In this document: positions 1-12,484 of the stretch, piece by piece
Position numbering within the stretch: position 1 is the first letter of the stretch
Layout of the letters: each line of letters opens with the position of its first letter
NCBI RefSeq assembly: GCF_000003605.2
Contig: NW_003149279.1
Span: 130,880 to 194,879 of the forward strand
Source of the DNA: Saccoglossus kowalevskii
Lineage: Eukaryota > Hemichordata > Enteropneusta > Harrimaniidae
Reading direction: 5' to 3'
DNA length: 64,000 nt
Position numbers and translations under genes: made by a program
The notes under the pieces: model-generated
The model's input: the letters and a program-made list of their open reading frames with translations, nothing else
Database searches by the model: none
What the model was told of the DNA's origin: nothing

Positions 1-30
1 ACGCCACACCACGCCACGTCACGTCACGCC
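1..30. repeat. CACGC-type pentamer repeat, cut by window edge
   Basis: The first 30 bases are degenerate repeats of a five-base ACGCC/ACACC/ACGTC unit. The same unit family builds the larger minisatellite at 4655-4805. The array probably continues left of the window. Confidence 0.6.
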
Positions 31-521
31 AGACACGCATAGCACTTCACAGCACAGCAACGTTCAGCCTCAAAACAAAGAATCATTCAGCTCCTCCGAT
101 GAATTCTAACGTAATGTTTTCATTTATTACAACTAGACTGAGCCTATTTAGTGAACACCAACGATTAAATTATATAATAACAGACAGTCCACGTAGTCTG
201 CATGGGCACAATGCAACTCTGGTCACCGGGGACACCGTACTTGTCTCAACGATCAATGTGACAATATTATTGAACGAGTGACTAAAATATGATTATTACC
301 CATATATACACACCTGCTCCAGACGTCAAAGCAATCATATTATTGGATGATTGAGTACGGACTTTTGACTCATTTTACATTTTCTTAGTAAAAGAGATAT
401 TTCAACGAATCGATCGCACTGCTAATTTTAATTAAAACTATGACGGGATATCAAAACGTAAACGATGTCTCAACGAATGCGATCAATAAATCATATCTAT
501 CTATCTATTAATGTTTTATAA

Positions 522-817
522 TTAGGCGGACATTCCCTGAAGTGGAGATCTCTGGTGATTGAGGAAGCGAGGTTGGGCAGATTGCAATGCAGAACGTCGG
601 ATATTCGTCCACATGACTCCTCTCCCTGTAACCTCAGACAACCTAGCCAATTGAATTAGGTGTCTGAGCTGTAACGTCCAAACTACTTTACGCGAATTAA
701 ACACTAACAAAATACAAAGAAAGAAAATGACAGATTGATTAGAATATTTTGAAAAAGTTTGCACGTACCTAACCCCATTAAATCAATGGCACAAAAATAT
801 AACGATCGGTAACCCAT
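522..817 (-). CDS. Candidate small two-exon gene, unknown product
   Basis: Read on the minus strand, an ATG at 817-815 (context AAAATGG, a good Kozak match, with an in-frame stop two codons upstream) opens exon 1 (769-817). It ends TTAG before a GTACGT donor. A 65-nt intron (704-768) ends in a strong acceptor with a long TTTTCTTTCTTTG pyrimidine tract and TTAG. Exon 2 (522-703) is open in exactly the frame the donor leaves, giving a 76-residue basic product ending in TAA. No domain or homology is recognised. Base composition is less AT-rich than the surroundings. Against it: the product is short, the intron is very small, and the plus strand of the same block is also open for about 44 codons. 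It could be a chance pairing or a terminal exon of a longer gene. Confidence 0.27.
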
Positions 818-1049
818 TTTCTAATTACACGTGTCGATAATGCTTTACAATGAATACAACGTACACATGTAAGTGCAATGTTACTTCCCGAGCTATGAAT
901 CATGTACCAGCTCAGGGAAATTGCATTACGCTGCTTCTATTATGAGCAGCGTGTTCAGGTCTAAAAGTAAGAGGAGAGAACGTAATTACACTAACAGCGT
1001 TCGCCTTATCTAAGTTAACTGTCTTGCTGCAATGGATTTACTTTTACAG

Positions 1050-1113
1050 GTAATCCGCAAAAGTGTGTCATGTCTCAAGGCTCTCATCCACGTGAAAGCC
1101 AGGCGTGTTTCAG
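1050..1113 (+). other. Candidate internal exon (64 nt)
   Basis: A good acceptor (ATTTACTTTTACAG) and a donor (TTTCAG|GTCAGTAAC) bracket 64 nt. Two of the three frames are open: one reads VIRKSVSCLKALIHVK..., the other NPQKCVMSQGS.... The second leaves two bases over, which fits the incoming phase of the candidate exon at 8683-8754. No family is recognised. A stretch this short stays open by chance often enough that the call rests mainly on the splice sites. Confidence 0.22.
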
Positions 1114-4100
1114 GTCAGTAACTAATAGCCTATTAAACGTAATGTAATTTACTTACACATACGTACGCAGATCCGTATACGTTTCTGTATACTATCGCAA
1201 TTACAGCAAGTAAAAAGGCAAAAGCAGTAAATTTTACGCCATTAATTTTCACCACTGCCTTACAGACAGCAATAAACTAGACACACCAAGATTGATAACA
1301 ATATTAAGAACGGGTCACCTGGACTGGGGAAATTGGTGGACCTATCATGGTTGTTAAGCCGCCCGTCCGTCCGCCAATCAGTCTATCCACCAATCAATTA
1401 ATTAAAAAAATGTGTTCAATTTCACATTACCAATGCGCGTACACACGTGTTACAGTGTTCCCCACTTAATGTTGATTAATATTCGGAGATGCACGCATTT
1501 ATATAATATGCATGGACATTTACTACTTACGTATGCAAATTGCTGTGGATATGTCCGCACATTTGCATTTGAATGTCTTGTCATATTTGTACTGATTACT
1601 CTGCTTGTACAGTGATATATTTGTACAAATATACATATCGGTATTGCGTGGGAGGCAGACTGATTCATTACTATGGCTTTCACTGTTTTGTACGTGGCTG
1701 ATTTATCAAATCATTTCGAAAATGCATTCTGTCTACTGTATGTCCACGCTACTATTTTTCAGTTAGCACATACTGGTATGCGACGAGTTCCACTGATTGG
1801 CAATAATACACTGGATAGTTCACTAGTGAACGTATCACCATTATATGATTTGGTAATCTTACAACTGTTACAGTAACTTACATCACAATGGAATGGAACA
1901 TTGGTAAACATAAATTCTAATTTGAATTTGTGGAATAATGTAAGTGTAATTAGTACACAAACTAGTTTCCACGAGTAACTAATTAATGAACAGATTAATA
2001 TACATGTTAAAATACGCACAAAATAAATACTGTACTATTTTCGTATATTTTAGGGTGAGACCCAAGTTTTTATGTTTTACAATGAAGAGTGGATTTGACT
2101 TTGTACATATTTTGGGTTAGTTTTGATCGTAAATTTGATGAAACTTTAAGTTATGATTTTTTTCGGAAAAGCTGTATTTTTTACATTTAACACTTAAACT
2201 GTACGTTACGCAATCCAGACAATAATTGCAATTTTTCCTGTATATTGGTTCTCAGCCGCAGTTTAGTAAACAAGGGAAAACATGTATAAAGCTTTCTGTG
2301 TTCTGTATTGGTTTGTTTTTTTGCAATTATTTAAGTGTTGACTCTCGAATTTATGAATAAATTACCATTGTGTTTATTCATGTCTAAATCCCCCCCAAAT
2401 CTGAATTGCTATGTTATTGTTGTGATATATGAAAATATTTATAAAAAAATGCAATAATCTATAATTGCTTTGATATCTCTATCACATTACACCAAATTAG
2501 AAAGAGGAAAAATTGCCAGTGCCATAAAAGTGACTTCTGACTTTACATTAGTTATCGTTGAAAATCTCGAAATTTAATTGAGTGGACATGTCAGAAAAAC
2601 TTTATTTTCCAATCAGTAAATAACAATTGTTGTGTAGCTAATGAAAATGCTTAACATATTCATGGAGGCAATCACAACAGTCAAATATAAACACAAATAT
2701 ACTCAACTCATACATATTTGTTTCATTTTAAATATCTTGTAATTGAAATTCAAGGTCATGCTCAATATCATTGTTTAAGAATTGTTTAAGGTTGTTTCAT
2801 CGGTCGTAAGTCCGACTTAGCGATAGGACTTCAGCTACGCGTCATAAATATTGATTTCACGTCATCGATTAATACAGTTTTGTATTTGAATTTTTTGACG
2901 AACATTCGGAATTGAACATAGATGAGTGGGTTTGTTTTCAAATAATTTACAACGATTTGTATAATGAAAAACAATGCATTAACATTAGCAGTATTTGTGT
3001 TATATGCGTCGAAAATGCGTGGAGAGAAGGCATATAGAGATATTGCTGTATTTTCAATATGAACTAGCGTTCAAACAAACAAAGTTATTTGACGTGATTA
3101 TAGTACTCACTCGTTGCAGCTCACGCGTATATTTTAATTTAATAAAGGCGCATACAACTAAATGCAAACATATTTCTATAGATTATATCAGTGCGACAGT
3201 ATATGTTTTTGAGAATGATTCTGATCTACACGTGTACCTATTTATGTTTCGATCTAAATGCTAATTCTGTATCGCATTTCTTGTTTATTTAATCTTAAAA
3301 TTTCAACAACTATCATCGTCTCAGTACGTGTAATATAAGTTGAGGAGGGCCTATGAAATAAGGCTACTTTAATTTCTTTTAAAAGTGAACGCGCCCCAAT
3401 TCTTAATACAGATACATTGCTTTGAAAGCTCTCGCCTAACAATATTAAAAATGCCATTCCAATTCCCATATATAATCAGTTATCACTTAGCAGCTGTGTG
3501 TTCATAGGAAACCTCATCAAAGACTAGAAACCGTCGCTTAATTTACTTTACTTTAATTAAGTCCACAGCATTCATTGCGTCAGTTATATGTCATTTTAAA
3601 CATATACTGCAGCTGAACCAACAGCTTTCGGTTTTACAGATATAAATTAACACTTATGATAACACTTTATTATATGTAACTGTGTCACAGTTCTACTGCA
3701 ATCTATTCGCAGAGTAACGTGTCTGCTACTAACATTATAACTCGGGAATCAATTGGCCCAGGGAAGGAGCTGTTCTCAGATATGAAACTACCGCTTCACA
3801 TATCGCAGATGTCTATCCATGAATTTGAATAAATTACATGCACTCACCATATTGAATTGAATTGAATAAAATTGAAGTGTATATGCATCTTGCCTTATCA
3901 TAGAATGTACGATTCACTGACAATAGCTGTTGAAAATATTGCCTCGATTGCCAGATTAAATAACAAGAATATGCACTATAGCACTCCAATCACATTCATG
4001 TATGAGTCTATTTTTGCTAATTCACACCCGCATTGACCTCGAAATTATTCATTTATAATCTAGTAAAAAAATATTATGTTTGTTGAGAAAATGGAATTTT

Positions 4101-4370
4101 AAATTAATTAAGAATTCACATGTCTGGCACGAATGCCGGCTTTGCTCTATTAATTATGGTGATTACATCATCACTCGCGCATGAATATCACATTTTATAA
4201 GGCTAACTGACAAAGAATCACTCATGTAGTTCTATATCAAACTACTATAACACAGGCGTGATTTGCCAAGTTTAGTGTTGTTTCATTCCTATGATACAAT
4301 CTGAGTGATTGACACGTTATCGTTCTCACTGGGGATATAGTTTTACGTAATACTTCTAAGAGTATAAAAC
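1114..4370. other. No gene seen; AT-rich non-coding sequence
   Basis: Only short open frames without splice support or protein-like composition are present. A seven-C run lies near 2391. No RNA gene or transposon terminus was recognised. Confidence 0.6.
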
Positions 4371-4424
4371 ATATCACGTGGTTAACACACTCTGCTTGAT
4401 ATCCAAAGGTTAGCAGTTCGGGTA
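4371..4424 (+). repeat. Possible tRNA-derived SINE fragment next to the gap
   Basis: The segment resembles the D-loop to T-arm part of a tRNA. It has GTGGTTAAC (A-box-like), an intervening stretch of tRNA-like length, then GCAGTTCGGGT, similar to the pol III B box GGTTCGANNCC. A T-run leading into the N gap follows directly. The anticodon stem pairs poorly and the acceptor stem is not present, so this is at best a decayed SINE head, not a tRNA gene. Confidence 0.2.
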
Positions 4425-4430
4425 TTTTTT

Positions 4431-4480
4431 NNNNNNNNNNNNNNNNNNNNNNNNNNNNNNNNNNNNNNNNNNNNNNNNNN
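4431..4480. other. Assembly gap of 50 N
   Basis: Fifty N characters flanked on both sides by T-runs. The assembly broke in a poly-T tract, and the true length is unknown. Confidence 0.99.
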
Positions 4481-4654
4481 TTTTTTAATCAGATATATAG
4501 GAAACACCTGTTAAGTTACATAACTTAAATTCACGGGACGCGCTGCTGATATAATTAAATTGTAATCACTCTAGGCAAATGTATTCGTATTGTCTAAAGT
4601 AGATCGTAATTTATAATAATTGTATTACAACTACAACTTGTGGTCTCTAATCAA

Positions 4655-4805
4655 AACTACACTACACTACACTTCACTACGCTACGCTACGCTACGCCAC
4701 GCCACGCTACGCCACGCCACGCTACGCCACGCCACGCCACGCAACACCACACTACACCACACCACACTACACCACACTATACTATACTACACTACACTAC
4801 ACCAC
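4655..4805. repeat. Pentamer minisatellite (CTACA/CTACG/CCACG)n
   Basis: About 150 bp of five-base units drift from ACTAC through GCTAC and GCCAC and back to ACTAC. Variants occur in blocks rather than at random, as expected from local slippage and unequal exchange. Two overlapping open frames across it are by-products of the repeat (a 5-nt period gives a 5-codon peptide period). The same unit family occurs at the left window edge. Confidence 0.92.
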
Positions 4806-7800
4806 GACGTGAACTGTACCGCACTTACTGTTTAGCCTAAAACAAGCATAATTGTAACATTTCCGACGTATAGACACAAAACGGTTCAGTGTCCCGAGGG
4901 AACGTAATTGCATCTCCGTATAGCATACACGAGAAATTCAACAGTGTCAGAATACAAGGAGCCAATATCGCCGTCTTTCTACAAACTTCCTGCTGCAATC
5001 CCCTTGGGCATGCTATCTATACAAGCACTCAGTGTTGTTTACAATGTATCTTCTATTAAAATTAAGACCAATGCAAGTTACTATTTGTAATATCTATTAG
5101 AAAAACATTCGCTATATTAGGACACGTAATAGCACCGTAAAAAATATACTATCCTTAAACTAGCAAACCGTTGTATGTGTATGGGACGACATGCATCAAC
5201 ATTCTAGTATCAAGTATCATTGAGGGAAATATAAATAATTCCATCATGACTCGATGCTGTATTTATCACAATTTTTCAACCAAACATTCCTTACATCAAG
5301 ATAGTCAAAAATAAAACACTCTGAACGCGACCAGAAACCTCAGCGAATAACTGTATAACTTTACGCTTGCTCACGTACCGTGGCCAACAAGTGGTCGAAA
5401 AAGAATAGTTACATAGTAGTCACAATCATAGTCGTAGTTATATAGTAGTCACACCAGTCAGTCGAGAGCCTGTCAACAGTATGCCAGTAAAACCAAAACG
5501 TAGCGAGCCATAGAAGACTATTTCATCCGGTTCAGCAATCTGAGAAATTTCTGTAATCTGGATGATAATCAGGTGGCGTAATATAATCAAATAAATACTA
5601 CCGATTATTCTACCGATATTTTCTATATGGGGACATATAGTAAATTGCATTTTCTTAATTTTTTATTGATCATTGTAATGTCATTTCATAAAGAAAATAC
5701 AATTTCCAAGCTAATTCAAATAACATTCTTCTCATTTTGACGGTGATGACGTGAGTAAAATTCATATTTGAATCGATATCATGACAATAGTCACAATTAA
5801 ATTTTATGACAAGAAATGTGGTTCATGCAATACGAAACGACAAACCAACATCTATACGTGTCTATAACATCTGGGTTACATCAAACACCATATGTCAGTG
5901 CGTATGCATTAGGCAGATGTAATAGAAATTCGTTTGCATTTGTTAATTGATCATATTGAGAAAAATACGTAAACGGGCCTATTACCTTTTATATTTATAT
6001 TGCCTAAAAATAATAGGCGCCATTTCGTGATCCAGAATGTAATAATACTTGAACAATACTCAATTATCCAAAATGGTTGGTCAGATCGTGCCTGGCAGTT
6101 ACACAACACACATCGCAAATAGGCAATATATTGGAATAGTGAAATACGTAAATTTATCGCCTTGTTATATTTTTTTTATTTTCAAGGAAATGAGTGATAT
6201 TTTGTAGCGGTTTAAGAGACAATAAATTATAATGATAAAGAAATGCACCGTATTATAGAAGAAGTGGTCATTCTAGATAAAGGGGATGAACACGATATGA
6301 ATTGTGAATCTGCAAAACAATTTTTACGTCAAAGTATTAAGCAGGAAATATAATCAATTAATTGATTGATTGATTGATAATTCGTACATTGGACACGTTC
6401 GTATGCACATACATAAATTACATTTTACTTAGTCATTATCTATAAACACATATTTTAACATGTAGATGTTTTCAGGCAAGATAACAGATTACTGACATTT
6501 TACTGACAAAATATTCTGACGTATACGATATTATCCTTCATTTTGTGATATCATATTGTGTTGCTTTGCACGCCATAAGACATTTCTTCTGTTATGACAC
6601 TATCAATTATGCAAATTACACACGTTCATATATCTAAAAAAAACGTGTTTGAACAAAATTCCACATTTTAATGATTTTGTTGCGACACTGTTAACATTGA
6701 ATCAATTCACAACTGACTATTAAATTTTATTATTTTCATTCTGATAGAAAATTTCTAAATCGGGAATCGAATGGTTATTAAAATTGAATACTCAGTCTGT
6801 CAGTCTGCGTAGTGTAATTTATTTATACAATACATATTAATATAAGGATACATGATCCCAATCTTTCCAACAGCGCTCAGCGCTTTTGATAAACATTATA
6901 TTACTGCTTGAAATGAGATTTTTAATATCCAAAATATAATCGTAAACGCATTCGTCACGTATTTCAACACCGTTATAATTTCATTAATACATTTCATTTT
7001 AATACAGATATTTTAACACAAATCCTCCGAAAAAAATTAACCACACTGTGCTGGGTTATTTATAAAATAAACTATGACATAGTTTTTCGCACACTAGGTT
7101 CGTGTATGTTACTATATGACTGTGCAAACGCTGGTGGGGTACTTATTTAGTAGACGATTTTGAATTATTTGATATTATATTATGCAAAACTACTTTCAGA
7201 ATAAAATAAATACAAAAATAAATTGAAACTATGACGAAGCGTTCAAGATTTGTTCACGGAAAAATTAAAAGGACGCGGAATTACACATTTTTCATCAAAA
7301 GCCAACATTGATGCAACAAGCAACGTGTACGTTGGTTCTCGAGTTTGTTTGTGTGTAAAATATAATCGAGTCGCCTAGATGGGTCAGAAAACGTCACGTG
7401 GAAAATCGGTTTCTCGGGCAACTAGTCGTACCGTCACCGCAGTTAGTTGCCTCGTGTAATCGTTATTTTCATTGAGTTATTTTATGCGTAAAACTTGTTC
7501 ATTTGGTTTTAATGTGGTATTCCATCCATTGCGCACATTACATTGTTCACAAAAGAGTGATGCAATATATAAAACCTCAAGAACAGACGTTGAAATGAGA
7601 ACTCTGTGGCTATATGTTTGATGTAGGGTAACTCATTGTTATCATTGGAAAAATCACTGATTCGAATGTATCTCGGAATGGTGATCAGTGTACGTGTCAC
7701 TTGTTAAAACTGGAGACCCAGTGAACAAAATTGCCTTGATAAATTGAACCGACGATAGAATGTTATTTTCTTTCAAAATCCCCTGGAAAAGGGTTTTAAT

Positions 7801-8682
7801 AATTGAGGGGGGAGTCATCTGATTCCCTGGAAATCGAAATGTGTAAACGACCTCGTACAAATACCCATATAAATGTTGTTGGTATTAAACACATACATAC
7901 ATATTGCAAAGAGTGAGCACATCCGACTCCACGTGTCGCATCCATTTATTAATCTGAATCATGAAGGGTTTCTGTTAGAAACTCGAGGTAAAAAAACAAA
8001 CAAATAACCAGGGAACACCTATTTACCCACTCATTACAACTGCCAACACACCTTTTGAATATTAACTCTAATTGGTCTCCACAAATAATTTGGTTTAATA
8101 ATTTCGACGAAAGAAAACAATGTACATTACAAACTCTAAAAGCTGAGATGCATTATCACCTTCGCTTCTTTCCATTCAAATTTAACCTCTAATGTGGTCT
8201 TGTTTGCATCTTTTTATTTCAAACACACGGTCATATGGTTGACACGCAAATAATCATTTATACTATCGCTTTATGCAATAGTTTCATGAGTGTTGGAGAA
8301 TAAATGTATGTTCCAAAATGAATCGTTGAGTGGTTGCAAAATACGCCAATTGTAATAAGATTCGTAGCTGCAGTTGCCGAATTTTGTGGCGAATTATAGA
8401 ATAAAACGCATATGAACGCATGGTATTTTTTTCGAAAATAACTTACATAATGGCCGTTTTTAATCGAAAGAAAACTTGTCAAACATTGTACGTATATTGA
8501 ACGATAAATAGTTGGTCGCATGCTCTAAAAGGCAAACACAAATTGGTTAGTTGGACATGTCATATTCGTACGTTTTTTTAAAAGCTCCCAGGCGTGTCGT
8601 TTATGCGTTAGAATAGCTTTGCAGCTAGTGAGCTATCATGTCTTACACGAACATCGTCATATGACTTACATCCTCTACGCAG
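4806..8682. other. No convincing gene; minor repeats only
   Basis: There is a short imperfect direct repeat (TAGTTAcATAGTAGTCACA twice) at about 5406-5452 and an ATTG tetramer run at 6361-6378. A slightly GC-richer block near 7320-7460 contains a 26-codon ATG frame, treated as too short to call. The rest is AT-rich without recognisable structure. Confidence 0.55.
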
Positions 8683-8754
8683 TGTCTTAAAACGTAAGCT
8701 GGAGTTGGAGCTGAGGGAATACACAAAAACGAAAGTCAGACTTCAATCAATGCA
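8683..8754 (+). other. Candidate internal exon, coiled-coil-like
   Basis: A good acceptor (TGACTTACATCCTCTACGCAG, with branch-like TGAC and pyrimidine tract) and a good donor (GCA|GTGAGTAG) bracket 72 nt. One frame is open throughout and reads VLKRKLELELREYTKTKV..., rich in Leu, Glu, Lys and Arg with heptad-like spacing typical of a coiled coil. The exon takes one base from the previous exon and leaves two. That phase is compatible with the exon at 1050-1113 before it and the one at 27759-27838 after it, but no continuous protein is demonstrated. The parent gene is unknown. Confidence 0.3.
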
Positions 8755-9303
8755 GTGAGTAGATAATGTTCGTTTGGAAATTAGGCAAACAAAAAGTAAT
8801 TACTGCCGCCAGCAAGGTTCGTTTGTTCGGTCATCACGCCGCCAATATAACCTTGGCCGATTCTGCTCAGCAAGTGTATTTTGAAATGCTCCCTTACTCG
8901 GAATAAGACAGTATGTTTCGTAGGATATACCAACTCTGATTGGCTGCCTGATTTGCAGGCACTTCAAAACATATCTACCGGGGTCAAATAAATTGGTTTA
9001 TCGGTAGAATCACGCGTAATAGAATCACATGGGGTTAAAAAAAACTGAGCAGTTCGGAAGTGAAGGATTGTAAGTTGATTCTCTTAACGGATATACTCTT
9101 CAAATGAAAATTATTTTGTCAATTAGACATAATTATCCTGTTGTTCATTATTCATTATGAATATATTATGAATAACTGTTTGCTCAATCACAACAATCGC
9201 AAATCAGTACTTTCCAACTAAGCTCATTGTGTTGAATTACCTGGAAAACGTAGATTGGTATTGAACATATTCAAATTACATTACAATACATTGCGTTTCG
9301 TCA

Positions 9304-10853
9304 AGTAACACCACTTAGTAACCATACAAATTCAATATAACCAACGGATTGTTATTTGTCAAATGCCTGGAAGGGAGGTAATTTAGAGTGTTCAAGCACA
9401 AATGAAAACATTTATATAGATTGAATGACGTAGAGGTAACCCAAATGATGGGGTAAATCTCAATCCATAAGAGTGAGCTTAATTTTTTAACAAACCTCGC
9501 CCAATTTGAACATTATGGATAATATGTAAAATTTGTTGAGCAGAGTGAATCGAACTATTTTGATTCCTGTTAAAACATTGCATTACACGAAAGGAAATGT
9601 TAGAGAGGTCAGATCATTGTTTCTGTGTTCCTCTGCAAGTAACATATTTCTCAATATCCGGGATACATTATTAATAGTAAGTAAGAGAGCACATGCACTC
9701 GTAATAGGTCATTTGTTTCAAACAAACCATTTTGATTCGGAAAGAAGTAACGACTAATAAAAAAATAAGATTTGTCTAAATAACATCAGTTTGCATATAA
9801 CGTTTATGCATTGATGATGATAAAAATGATTATCGATTATCGCCCAATGGGGAGACACGATGTGTTCACATTTTTGTTAATAGATTCACATCTCAATGAA
9901 ATGTAAATAATTTATCATCTGCAAATTTAAACGAGACATATGTTTTTTTCCGCTATTTTAATTGCATTTGTCACCATGAGTAAATTACTGTAATATAATA
10001 TATATGACATCGTGTGCCTGACTCAAATTAAAATCGTTTCTCCAATAGCGACATATTTGTGTTGAGTATTCCCGAAGGGGGAGACCGATATCACATGTGT
10101 GACCTTCCACATCGGCAACGATTATTCACCTTGACTTTGTGGAAAAGTCAATTATTTACAAATTGGGTATGTTGACCCCTGGCAGTCTACTGCTTCAGTC
10201 ATTTGTAACTGTTCTTTCGAGCGACACGTGTATATTTGCGGTCACCTGTTAATGTATTCTATTTGTTAAGAGTCAATTAAATCAGAGGCGTATTAAAAAT
10301 GGCATTGCTGTACTGTGTCAAATGTTTGTAACAATTTGAATTACATTTTCTTTTCGTGCAATATATTGCAATATTATTGTAAATAAACGTAGGGGAAACA
10401 GACATACTAATAAATGCTACAATCAGATCATGCAGCTGCATACAACACCTCATATTCTGAATTATAAGTTGAATGGTGTATGATGTAGCTCAGAACAACA
10501 TTTATTTATTGTTCTGATATATAGTAGATAATAGTTAGTAATCGTTTATCAATATAGCTAGACGGTTCGTGCTGTTGCTCGATATTAATAGTATTGGCCT
10601 TCTTTTAGTGTCACATGTCTTATGCAATTACCAACACTGCTCGCATTTATATTTATCTGGATTTAGTGAATTCACATTGTCATCATTCCATTGGTGGTAC
10701 AAACAAAACAATGTGTTACTAATATTTAATTACCACATTTAGAATGCTGATACTTCTAAATAATGATCACAAGTCAACAGGTGAGATGAAACCCCTTTCA
10801 TTGATTGAAATCACATAACAGAAACAGAAACGACGTGACAATTCACAAATAGA
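9304..10853. repeat. Tandem duplication, copy 1 (about 1.55 kb)
   Basis: This copy begins near AGTAACACCACTTAGTAACC and matches the following segment almost base for base by eye, with scattered substitutions and small indels. The two copies are directly adjacent and in the same orientation, so this is a local tandem duplication rather than two dispersed insertions. A 74-codon open frame at 9533-9757 is interrupted by a stop in copy 2, so it is not maintained as a protein. Confidence 0.95.
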
Positions 10854-12484
10854 AGCAACACCAATTAGTCACCATACAAATTCAATATAACCAACGAATT
10901 ATTATTTGTCAAATGCCTGGAAGGGGGGTAATTTAGAGTGTTCAAGCACAAATGAAAACATTTATATAGATTGAATGACGTAGAGGTAACCCAAATGATG
11001 GGGTAAATCTCAATCCATAAGAGTGAGCTTAATTTTTTAACAAACCTCGCCCAATTTGAACATTATGGATAATATGTAAAATTTGTTGAGCAGAGTGAAT
11101 CGAACTATTTTGATTCCTGTTAAAATATTGCATTACACGAAAAGAAATGTTAGAGAGGTCAGATAATTGTTTCTGTGTTCCTCTGCAAATAACATATTTC
11201 TCAATATCCGGGATAAATTATTAATAGTAAGAGAGCACATGCACACGTAATAGGTCATTTGTTTTAAACAAACCATTTTGATTCGGAAGGCAGTAACGAC
11301 TAATAAAAAATAAGATTTGTCTGAGTGACATCAGTTTGCGTATAATTCTTATGCATGGATGATGAAATAGATGATTATCGATTATCTCCCAATGAGAAGA
11401 CACGATGTGTTCACATTTTTGTTAAAAGATTCACATCTCAATGAAATGTAAATAATTTATCATCTGCAAATTTAAACTAGACATATGTTTTTTTTCCGCT
11501 ATTTTAATTGCATATGTCATCATGAGTAAATTACTGTAATATGATATATATGAAATCGTATGCCTGACTCTCGTTTCTGCAATGGCGACATATTTGTGTT
11601 GAGTATTCCCGAAGGGGGAGACCGATATCACATGTGTGACCTTCCACATCGGCAACGATTATTCACCTTCACTTTGTGGAAAAGTCAATTATTTACAAAT
11701 TGGGTATGTTGACCCCTGGCAGTCTACTGCTTCATGATCAGTTATTTGTAATTGTTCTTTCGAGTGACACGTGTATATTTGCGGTCACCTGTTTAACGTA
11801 TTCCATTTGTTAAGAGTCAATTAAATCGGGGGGAGGGGTATTGAAAGTATCATTGCTGTACTGTGTCAAATGTTTGTAATAATTTGGATTACATTTTCTT
11901 TTCGTGCAATATATTGTAATATTATTGTAAATAAACGTAGGAGAAACATATATACTAGTATATGTTACATTCAGATAGAGGAAATCATACAGCTGCATAC
12001 AATACCTCATATTCGGAATTATAAGTTGAATGGTGTATGATGTAGCTCAGAACAACATTTCTTTTTGTTCCGATATATAGTAGATAATAGTTAGTAATCG
12101 TTTTTCAATATAGCTAGACGGTTCGTGCTGTTGCTCGATATTAATAGTATTGGCCTGCTTTTAGTGTCACATGTCTTATGCAATTACCAACACTGCTCGC
12201 ATTTATATGGATTTAGTGAATTCACATTGTCATCATTGCATCGGTCAAGTTTGAGTCGTATATATATATGCTTATTATAATGTCAAGGAATGATATACGG
12301 TTAGAATACCTTTACAAGTGACGTATATGGTACAAACAAAACAATGTGTTACCAATATAATTACCATCTTTAGAATGCTGATACTTCTAAGTAATGACCA
12401 CAAGTCAACAGGTGAGATGAAACTCCGTTCATTGATTGAAGCCACATATAACTGAAACAGTAACGACCTGACAATTCACAAATA
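10854..12484. repeat. Tandem duplication, copy 2 (about 1.63 kb)
   Basis: This second direct copy starts at AGCAACACCAATTAGTCACC and ends near ACAATTCACAAATA. It is longer than copy 1 mainly because of an extra segment at 12246-12328. Divergence is low, suggesting a fairly recent event in this lineage or a haplotype artefact of assembly. Confidence 0.95.
12246..12328. other. 83-bp segment present only in duplication copy 2
   Basis: Copy 1 reads TTGGT|GGTAC at the matching point, while copy 2 has about 83 extra bases between TCGGT and GGTAC, including a short TATATATA run. It is either an insertion after duplication or a deletion from copy 1. No clear target-site duplication or inverted termini are seen. 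Confidence 0.8.

Noticed and set aside
4620-4840. Histidine/threonine-rich open frames at the pentamer array
   Set aside because: They are translations of a five-base repeat in two frames at once, with no start context or splice support.
7379-7459. 26-codon frame starting MGQKTSRGKS, resembling a myristoylation-type N-terminus
   Set aside because: Too short, with no convincing donor to continue it. Such short motifs are frequent by chance.
9533-9757. 74-codon open frame in duplication copy 1
   Set aside because: The equivalent frame in copy 2 is stopped by a substitution (AGATCATTG to AGATAATTG), so there is no sign it is maintained.
9904-9932. Minus-strand FADD-like codons that could suggest a reverse transcriptase active site
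   Set aside because: No other reverse transcriptase motifs lie around it, and the surrounding frame is stopped at once. Coincidental.
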